A program made the position numbers and the translations under genes. Below are positions 1 through 5,810 of a stretch of 7,526 nucleotides of DNA, piece after piece; within the stretch, counting starts at the first letter, position 1, and every line of letters starts with the position of its first letter. The notes under the pieces are model-generated. The model was not told where the DNA came from and did not search any database. It saw only the letters and a list, made by a program, of their open reading frames with translations. The stretch lies in NCBI GenBank assembly GCA_022360075.1, contig JAKSDN010000824.1:1-7526 (forward strand). The letters are read 5' to 3'. This DNA comes from Kiloniellales bacterium (GTDB taxonomy: Bacteria > Pseudomonadota > Alphaproteobacteria > Kiloniellales > JAKSDN01).

Positions 1-1
1 C

Positions 2-84
2 GCTCCTCAGGATGAGGTAAGCCTTTGATGGCATTAAGAAATGTCCTCATCCTGAGGAGCCCGCCTTGGCGGGCGTCTCGAAGG
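2..84. repeat. REP-like palindromic element, copy 1 (compound hairpin)
   Basis: A perfect 16-bp inverted repeat has arms at 2-17 (GCTCCTCAGGATGAGG) and 45-60. Each arm is itself a small hairpin (CCTCA, 3-base loop, TGAGG). Directly after it comes a second hairpin, 59-65 against 68-74 (GCCCGCC/GGCGGGC), and then GTCTCGAAGG to position 84. The 54-84 segment matches the second copy at 131-160. Dispersed intergenic elements of this type are common in alphaproteobacteria. On transcription it would fold strongly, so it could act as an mRNA 3'-end stabiliser or simply be a mobile palindromic repeat. Confidence 0.8.
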
Positions 85-114
85 ACGCACGATTGCATTC
101 CAGCCACACGTCAA

Positions 115-160
115 TTTTTTCACAAGCTCTGAGGAGCCCGCAAAGCGGGCGTCTCGAAGG
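115..160. repeat. REP-like palindromic element, copy 2
   Basis: The core at 131-160 reads GAGGAGCCCGC, AAA, then GCGGGCGTCTCGAAGG, with a 6-bp stem (136-141 against 145-150). It repeats copy 1 (54-84) with changes only in the loop and the adjoining stem bases. It is preceded by a 16-base leader (TTTTTTCACAAGCTCT, 115-130) that recurs with two mismatches in front of copy 3. Confidence 0.75.
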
Positions 161-215
161 GTTCGGTACGAACCGCGCGAAGCGCTTAGCGGCGGCTGTC
201 CAAGCGCCACAACGA

Positions 216-258
216 TTTCTTCACAGGCTCTCGTCCTGAACCTATCGAAAGAACAGGA
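216..258. repeat. REP-like element, divergent copy 3
   Basis: The leader TTTCTTCACAGGCTCT (216-231) matches 115-130 at 14 of 16 bases. It is followed by CGTCCTGAACCTATCGAAAG and a closing CAGGA. TCCTG at 234-238 pairs with CAGGA at 254-258. The segment resembles the widespread GTCCTGAGC(C/T)TGTCGAAGGAC type of intergenic repeat, from memory, and looks degenerate. Membership in the same family as copies 1 and 2 rests on the shared leader and on the CCTGA and TCGAA words. Confidence 0.5.
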
Positions 259-324
259 GGCGGGGCTCAACACCCGCGTGGCCGCGGGGGTCACAATCAA
301 CGACCCTCGGCATCAGGCTGCCCT

Positions 325-1191
325 TCAGGCGCTCATGCGCTCGGCGACGGCCAGGATGCGGTACATCTCGCGCATCACCGGCTTCTCGATCAGCTTGCCG
401 TCGATGACGACGAGGCCGGTGTCGGCTTCCTCGAAGGTTTGGACGATCCGCCGCGCCCGGGCGATCGAGGCGTCGTCGGGCGTGAAGACGGCGTTGAGGG
501 CGGCGATCTGCTTGGGGTGGATCGCGCCCTTGCCGCAGAAGCCGAGATCGCGGGCCTGCCGGGCGGCGCGTTCCATGCCCTGCGGATCCTCGAGGTCGAG
601 GTAAGGCACGTCGATCACGTCCAACCCTGCCGAGGCCGCCGCGTGGACGACGCGAGAGCGGGCGTAGAGCAGCGGCTCCCAGGCGTTGGCGCAGCGCAGC
701 TCCGCCGCCATGTCGATGCCGCCGAAGAACAGGGCATCGATGCGCGGGCTGCTGTGGGCGATCTCGTGGGCCGCCTCCAGCCCCTCGTTGGTTTCGATGA
801 TGACGTGGAGGCGCGTGGGATGGCCACGCTCGCTCAGAAGGTCGTCGAGCCAGACGATCTCATCGGGCCTGCGCACCTTGGGCAGCATCAGTGCCGGCGG
901 CGGACTGTCACTTGCCAGCACCGCCTGCACGTCGGCCAGCCCAAAGGCCTCGCGCAGGCAATTGATGCGCACGACTCGCTCGACCCCGTCGTCGGCCTGA
1001 GGCTGTTCGAACAGCGCCACGGCGTTGGCCCGCGCCGCCGCCTTGTCCTTCGGCGCAATGCCATCCTCGAGCTCGACGCAAACGATGTCCGCGCCGCAGG
1101 CCAGCGCCTTGGGGAACATGTCGGGCTTCAGCCCCGGCGAAAAGATGAAGCTCCGACGCGGGCGGATAGTCCGGGTCTCGATCACGTTCAT
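325..1191 (-). CDS. CitE-type acyl-CoA lyase (HpcH/HpaI aldolase superfamily)
   Basis: The predicted 288-aa protein is a Mg2+-dependent cytoplasmic C-C lyase of the citrate lyase beta / malyl-CoA / citramalyl-CoA lyase group. These TIM barrels split (or form) beta-hydroxyacyl-CoA thioesters into a shorter acyl-CoA plus an oxo acid such as glyoxylate or pyruvate. Visible family motifs in order are RSFIFSPG (13-20), VELEDG (39-44), VVRIN with substrate-binding Arg75 (73-77), MLPKV (102-106), IETNEGL with the metal-ligand Glu133, GGID with the second metal-ligand Asp160, GKGAIHPKQ (220-228), and the C-terminal DGKLIEKPV cap (264-272). Residue roles are assigned by homology. Length is normal for stand-alone CitE-like proteins (about 270-320 aa), and no citrate lyase alpha or gamma genes adjoin, so true citrate lyase is unlikely. 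The exact acyl-CoA cannot be told. It starts 40 bases after the DmdA-like gene and is probably co-transcribed with it. The ATG at 1191 has only one base between it and the Shine-Dalgarno, so the GTG two codons in (1185) may be the real start. Confidence 0.9.
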   Translation of the reverse strand: MNVIETRTIRPRRSFIFSPGLKPDMFPKALACGADIVCVELEDGIAPKDKAAARANAVALFEQPQADDGVERVVRINCLREAFGLADVQAVLASDSPPPALMLPKVRRPDEIVWLDDLLSERGHPTRLHVIIETNEGLEAAHEIAHSSPRIDALFFGGIDMAAELRCANAWEPLLYARSRVVHAAASAGLDVIDVPYLDLEDPQGMERAARQARDLGFCGKGAIHPKQIAALNAVFTPDDASIARARRIVQTFEEADTGLVVIDGKLIEKPVMREMYRILAVAERMSA

Positions 1192-1192
1192 G

Positions 1193-1199
1193 CCTCCCT
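1193..1199 (-). promoter_or_regulatory. Ribosome binding site of the CoA lyase gene
   Basis: The minus strand reads AGGGAGG and then CATGAACGTG. This strong Shine-Dalgarno sits 1 base before the ATG (1191-1189) but 7 bases before an in-frame GTG (1185-1183). The spacing favours GTG initiation and a protein shorter by two residues. Confidence 0.6.
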
Positions 1200-1231
1200 G
1201 CTCGGCCAGCGTCCGGTCCGCACCGCCGCCT

Positions 1232-2341
1232 CTACCTGATCCAAAACTTGTCCCGCACGCGCAGGCCCCGTGGGCCGTCGGGCGTCTCTACGACGAGCTC
1301 CGTGCCCGCGTCCCAGTGATCGCGATCGACCATCGCGATGGCGATGTTGACGCCGAAGTCCGGCGACCAGGCGGCCGAGGAAACGCTGCCGACCGCCGTC
1401 CCCGCCTTGTCCGCCAGCGGCCAGGGCGCCGCGAGAGTCGGCAGCTTCGGCCCCTCGATCTCGACCGGCCTGATCTGGCGACGCGGATCGCGCGCGACCG
1501 CCAGCGCGTCTTGACCGAGACAGCCGGTGGCTCTGTCGAGATGGCAGTACCTGGCCAGGCCCGCCTCGAAGGGCGTGTGCTCCAGGGTCACGTCGCTGCC
1601 GTAGGAGAGCAGCCCGCCCTCGATCCGCTCGATCCCGTTCGGACAACCGGCACGAACGTCGAGATCTCTCCCAGCTTCCATCAAGCGGTCCCATAGCCCG
1701 GGCCCGTGCTCCGCGCCGTCGAGATAGATCTCGAAACCGCCCTGGAGCGACCAGCCGGAGCGGGCGATGAGCATGCGCTTGCCGCCGACCTCGATGGGCT
1801 TGTGGCGGAAGAAGCGGGTGGCGACGATCTCCTCGCCGAAGATCGCGCGAACCAGCGTGTCGGCCTTCGGGCCCTGGATGGCGAGCGGCGAAACGTCGGG
1901 CTCGAAGACCTCAACGTTCAATCGAAATCCGGCCGCCAGTCCCTTGAAGTAAAATAGCATATCGCTGTCCGCGAGCGAGATCCAATAGCGGTTCTCGGCC
2001 ACCTTCACGAGCACCGGATCGTTCAGCATCCGCCCGGCCTCGTCGACCATCGGGATGTAGTAGCACTGGTCGTCGGCCATACGGCTGAGGTCGCGCGGCG
2101 TCGTCATCTGGACCAGCCGCGTTGCGTCCGGCCCCTTGACCTCCACCTGCCGTTCGCAGCCCACGTCCCAGAGCTGCACGGCCGATTTCAGATGGGCGTA
2201 GTCCTCCTCCGGCGAGCGAAACCACTGCGCGATCAGCATGTGATTGTAGACCGAGTAGGCCGTTGCGCCAGCAGCATGGGAGCGCTCGAAAAAGGGCGAG
2301 CGCCGGAGTCGGTTCGAAAAGTTGATCAGCGGCGCGGACAT
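1232..2341 (-). CDS. dmdA: DmdA-like THF-dependent demethylase (GcvT fold)
   Basis: The predicted 369-aa protein belongs to the aminomethyltransferase (GcvT) family and resembles DMSP demethylase, which moves a methyl group from dimethylsulfoniopropionate to tetrahydrofolate, giving methylmercaptopropionate and 5-methyl-THF in the cytoplasm. DmdA-like stretches, recalled rather than aligned, include AYSVYNHML (28-36), QVEVKGPDA (65-73), TPRDLSRMADDQCYY (81-95), the MLNDPV block (105-110), WISLADSD (120-127), FEPDVSPLAIQGPK (146-159), ARSGWSLQGGFEIY (193-206), GCPNGIERIEGGLLSYG (232-248), and a C-terminal GcvT-C barrel (about 288-369; SVSSAAWSP, 319-327). Length fits DmdA. In MLNDPV, Asn107 stands where GcvT proteins usually have the first of two acidic residues, which suggests simple methyl transfer rather than methylene transfer. 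I chose the ATG at 2341 because GAAAGG lies 7 bases upstream and family similarity begins just after it. The frame stays open to 2524, but that part overlaps the regulator gene. Another methylated substrate, such as a betaine or methoxy compound, is possible, because related paralogues with unknown substrates are common. Confidence 0.88.
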   Translation of the reverse strand: MSAPLINFSNRLRRSPFFERSHAAGATAYSVYNHMLIAQWFRSPEEDYAHLKSAVQLWDVGCERQVEVKGPDATRLVQMTTPRDLSRMADDQCYYIPMVDEAGRMLNDPVLVKVAENRYWISLADSDMLFYFKGLAAGFRLNVEVFEPDVSPLAIQGPKADTLVRAIFGEEIVATRFFRHKPIEVGGKRMLIARSGWSLQGGFEIYLDGAEHGPGLWDRLMEAGRDLDVRAGCPNGIERIEGGLLSYGSDVTLEHTPFEAGLARYCHLDRATGCLGQDALAVARDPRRQIRPVEIEGPKLPTLAAPWPLADKAGTAVGSVSSAAWSPDFGVNIAIAMVDRDHWDAGTELVVETPDGPRGLRVRDKFWIR

Positions 2342-2408
2342 GGGCGGACCTTTCGTGACCTCTCGCCGCCAGTCAACGGAAATGCGGGCCTTCAGGCAAT
2401 TGGAATGG

Positions 2409-3163
<755 letters not shown>

Positions 3164-3167
<4 letters not shown>

Positions 3168-5566
3168 GGGGCGGCCGCCGCGGCGATGGCCCGCGCCCGC
3201 TTCGGCGCGCTGCGCAGCTTGGGGTCGAGCCGCGCGCGCCAGGCCGCGAAGTCGGGCTCCTGGGCGCCGTGGCGGCACTCGAACTCCAGGTCGCGCAGCA
3301 GATCTGCGAGATCGGTGATCCCCATGACCGCGCAGCTACTGGCGAGCCGGTGGGCCACGTCCGCCAGACGCCCGGCGTCGCCACGAGACAGCACGGCCTG
3401 GAGCTTTTCCGCCTCACCATCCCACTTGGCGGTGAAAGCCACGGCCATGGCATCGACGATCCGCGGCGAGACACCGGAGAGCGTATGCGACTGGCCGGGC
3501 GTGGGGGCGAGGCTTCGCTTCGGCGGCGACGCGGGGCTGGCCTGAATGGCGGCCAGCAAGCCGTCGCCGGCCACGGGCTTCGAGAGAATCGCATCGAAGG
3601 GATGGCTGTCGTAGCGAGCCTCGGTAATCATGTCGGCGTTCGCCGTCAGGGCGATGAAGCGGGCGCCCTTGTTGCCCAGCTTCCGCCGGCGAAGTTCCGA
3701 TGCGAGCGAACGGCCATCGCCGTCCGCCAGGTAGTAGTCGATGACGAAAACGTCGAACGCGGTTTCCTGGGCCGCGGCGATGGCTTCCGCCACACTTTCG
3801 GTCCGTGCGACCTGCATGCCCTGGCGGTTGAGCTGGTCGGCCGTGACCATCATGCCGATGGGATCGTCGTCGACCAGCAGGCAGCGCAGCCCCGCGCGCG
3901 TTCTGCGGGGCTTGGCCGCTCGATCGGGCCGGCAGGCGCCGTCTGCCATCGGCGGCCCGCCGGTCCGGTACGGCAGGTCGAACCAGAAAGCCGTTCCCCG
4001 GGCGCGGTTGCGGAAGCCGATCTCCCCGCCCATGGCCTCCACGAGCCGGCGCGAGATCGCCAGACCAAGGCCGGCACCGCCGCTGCTGGCCGCACCCGGG
4101 GCCACGACCCCGAAGGGCTCGAACAGGGTCTCCGCACACGCCGGGGCGATGCCGGGGCCGCTATCCAGGACCTCGAAACGCAAGAGCTTGCCGTTGGTGG
4201 CCTTGGCCCGCCGACGGATGGAGATCGTCACGCCGCCGCCGCCGTCGTGCCGGATCGCGTTGGAGACGAGATTCGTGAGCACCTGCTGAGTCATTTCCCA
4301 GTCGATCAAGGCGTGGTGCGGCAGGTTCTGGGCGATCGACATGGTCAGCGGGGTCTTCGCCTGGCGGGCCCAGACCGAGGCGAAGCGGCCGTACTCATCG
4401 AAGACGGCCCGTAGCTGCCAGCGCTGCGGCGTGGGCTCGGGCGGTCGGGCCTCCAGCTTGGAGTAGTCGAGCACCTTGTTCAGCGTCTGCAGCAAATGCC
4501 GGCCGGCGCTCTCGATCGCGTCGACATAGGTCGGATGGCGATCCGAGTCGGCGTCGCGCAGAAGCTCGGTCGCTCCCAGAACGGCGTGCAGGGGCGTGCG
4601 GATCTCGTGGCTCATGGTCGCGAGAAAGCTCGACATCGCGCGCCGCGCCCGCTCCGCCTCCTCGGTTGCGCGGCGATGGGGCGTGACGTCGTGCAGGATG
4701 ACGACGTGACCGAGCTTCGTGTTCTCCACGGCGTCGTGGATCGCGCGCTCGCGCAGATCGAAGCAGCGCGGCCCCCGCTGGGTTTCCAGCCAGACCGAGC
4801 GGTCGCCGCTTTTGCGGTCGCGCGACGCCTTGAGCAGGACCTCTTCGAGTGAAGTCCGGCGCGTACGCATGGACCTGAGATAGACGATATCGCCGGGACT
4901 GGCCTCGCCGACGAAACCCTCGGCCGCCGCCTGGTTGGCATTGATCAAGCGCCGTTCCCGGTCCAGCAGGAAAGCGGGATCCCGCAGGCTCTCGAAGACC
5001 GAAAAGTAGCGGTCCTTCTCCAGCGCCACGCTGCGCGCGCGGGCCTGCAGCTCCTTCAGCCGGTCGTCCTCTGTCGCCTCCGCCCAGTCGGCCCCGATGC
5101 TCAGCTCGGCCGCATCGAAGAAGCCGAGCACCCGCCCGCGCGCTTCGGCCCTCGCCTGCGGCTCCAGCGAGAGGTCGTCGAGGATGTCGAGATAGAGGTC
5201 GCGGAAATGCTTGAAGAGGCCGTTGTAGAGCTGGAGCGTCACGCCGATGGCGCGGTGCCGCTTGGCGACGTCGCGCATGACCGCAAAACGCGGGTCCCGC
5301 AGGTAGTCGGTCTCGGCCTCGGGCCGGCCGAAGCTGTCGGGCGTGTTCGCCAGATAGCCGGTCAGACTGTCGGTCAGGGAATCGACGGCCTCGATCCAGG
5401 CGGCCCGGATCGTCGTGGTGTAGCGCGTGTAACCGTACTTCTTGGCGACCTCGATGGCGCGGTCGACCAGCGTCTCGCGCCGCCGCTTCAGAAGGGCGGG
5501 TAGATGGGCGAGCGCGGCATCGATCTCACCGCATGGCTCCGCCGCCCGCGGGACAGGGCTTGGCAT
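3164..5566 (-). CDS. Soluble hybrid sensor histidine kinase (PAS-HisKA-HATPase-REC-HPt)
   Basis: The predicted 800-aa cytoplasmic sensor kinase is the presumed partner of the response regulator, with which it overlaps by four bases. Domains in order are: a helical N-terminal module (about 12-165) of no family I can name firmly; a linker helix (about 165-187); a PAS-like domain (about 188-297; DPAFLLDRERRLINANQAA); HisKA with phosphorylated His320 (SHEIRTPL); HATPase_c with N-box Asn436, DSGPG (468-472) and GGAGLGL (496-502); a receiver with D566-D567, phosphoacceptor Asp610, Thr641 and Lys663; and a C-terminal HPt with His739 (AHRLASS). I see no transmembrane segment or signal peptide, so the signal should be intracellular. 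The relay would be H320 to D610 to H739 to D69 of the regulator. The frame stays open upstream to an ATG at 5752, but the extra 62 residues overlap the candidate promoter and operator. The ATG at 5566 is preferred, though its Shine-Dalgarno is poor (GAGCGA). A better one (AGGGGAG, about 30 bases upstream) precedes an in-frame CTG. The TorS/ArcB-like architecture is common, but the input domain differs. Confidence 0.92.
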
Positions 5567-5617
5567 CTGCGTCGCTCGGCCGGTCAGGCCGTCTCCCCTG
5601 ATGTTGGTTTTTCGGCA

Positions 5618-5646
5618 AGTACAGCATCCCGGGTGCAATCCGGCAA
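5618..5646 (-). promoter_or_regulatory. Candidate sigma70-type promoter of the kinase operon
   Basis: On the minus strand TTGCCG (5646-5641, 4 of 6 to TTGACA) is followed after 17 bases by TGTACT (5623-5618, 4 of 6 to TATAAT). A start of transcription near 5611 would leave a leader of about 45 bases before the ATG at 5566. The three-repeat array lies directly upstream of the -35 hexamer, a usual place for activator binding. The match is weak and could be chance. Confidence 0.3.
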
Positions 5647-5663
5647 TCGCAGAGCGGCCAGCG

Positions 5664-5690
5664 ATTACATCTCCATTACAAATCATAACA
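5664..5690 (-). promoter_or_regulatory. Candidate operator: three direct repeats TGT(A/T)AT
   Basis: Read on the minus strand, TGTTAT (5690-5685), TGTAAT (5680-5675) and TGTAAT (5669-5664) follow each other at 10- and 11-base intervals in the same orientation. OmpR/PhoB-type winged-helix regulators bind head-to-tail as dimers or oligomers on direct repeats about one helical turn apart, as in the pho box with its 11-base period. A regulator of exactly this family is encoded in the adjoining operon, so it is the natural candidate to bind here. The array lies just upstream of the candidate kinase promoter and 121 bases upstream of the molybdoenzyme start. Binding itself is inference. Confidence 0.55.
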
Positions 5691-5796
5691 ACATGGCAGC
5701 CTCCTGAGCCCGCGTTCTTGCTAGCGTTTCGGCAAGCAAAGTGAGCCTTCAAGCGGCGCGCTGCCCCTGCCGGTAGCCGCCGAACGGGGGCCGATC

Positions 5797-5804
5797 AGGA
5801 GAGG
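5797..5804 (+). promoter_or_regulatory. Ribosome binding site of the molybdoenzyme gene
   Basis: AGGAGAGG is followed by six bases (AAGAAC) before the ATG at 5811. This strong, well-placed Shine-Dalgarno fixes the start directly ahead of the twin-arginine signal peptide. Confidence 0.85.
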
Positions 5805-5810
5805 AAGAAC

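Larger units (their letters stand above)
1..324. other. Non-coding region with REP-like repeats
   Basis: No convincing gene is seen in this stretch. The minus-strand reading frame across 34-300 runs through repeat elements and resembles no family I know. The stretch holds three related palindromic repeat copies, listed separately. It also has a perfect 6-bp inverted repeat with a 3-base loop at 160-174 (GGTTCG/CGAACC), and a 6-bp GC stem with a 4-base loop at 273-288 (CCCGCG/CGCGGG). The last stem lies just past the lyase stop codon and could stabilise the 3' end of that transcript, but no T-run follows it on the minus strand, so it is not called a terminator. Confidence 0.7.
5567..5810. promoter_or_regulatory. 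Divergent intergenic control region
   Basis: This is the only long gap between the minus-strand regulatory operon and the plus-strand molybdoenzyme, so it must hold the promoters of both. It contains an AT-rich island (about 5664-5695) that stands out from the GC-rich surroundings and carries three direct repeats. It also has a 10-base direct repeat TTTCGGCAAG at 5610-5619 and 5727-5736, the second of which forms an inverted repeat with CTTGC at 5717-5721. A candidate minus-strand promoter lies at 5618-5646. I found no convincing -35/-10 pair for the plus-strand gene, which would fit an activator-dependent promoter. Confidence 0.7.

Noticed and set aside
273..288. GC stem-loop as a rho-independent terminator of the minus-strand operon
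   Set aside because: The stem is only 6 bp and is not followed by a T-run on the minus strand.
34..300. 88-codon minus-strand frame at the left end
   Set aside because: It spans the palindromic repeats, has no family resemblance and no convincing ribosome site.
439..1239. Long plus-strand open frame opposite the CoA lyase gene
   Set aside because: It is antisense to a well-supported gene, is Arg/Gly/Val-rich, and shows no family motif. It is a by-product of high GC content.
3168..3278. N-terminal extension of the response regulator
   Set aside because: The 37 Arg/Ala-rich residues lie within the kinase coding region. The ATGA overlap at 3164-3167 gives the usual receiver N-terminus.
3269..4414. 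381-codon plus-strand open frame opposite the kinase gene
   Set aside because: It lies opposite the HisKA-HATPase-REC part of the kinase, whose motifs are unmistakable. Its composition is that of a GC-rich antisense frame.
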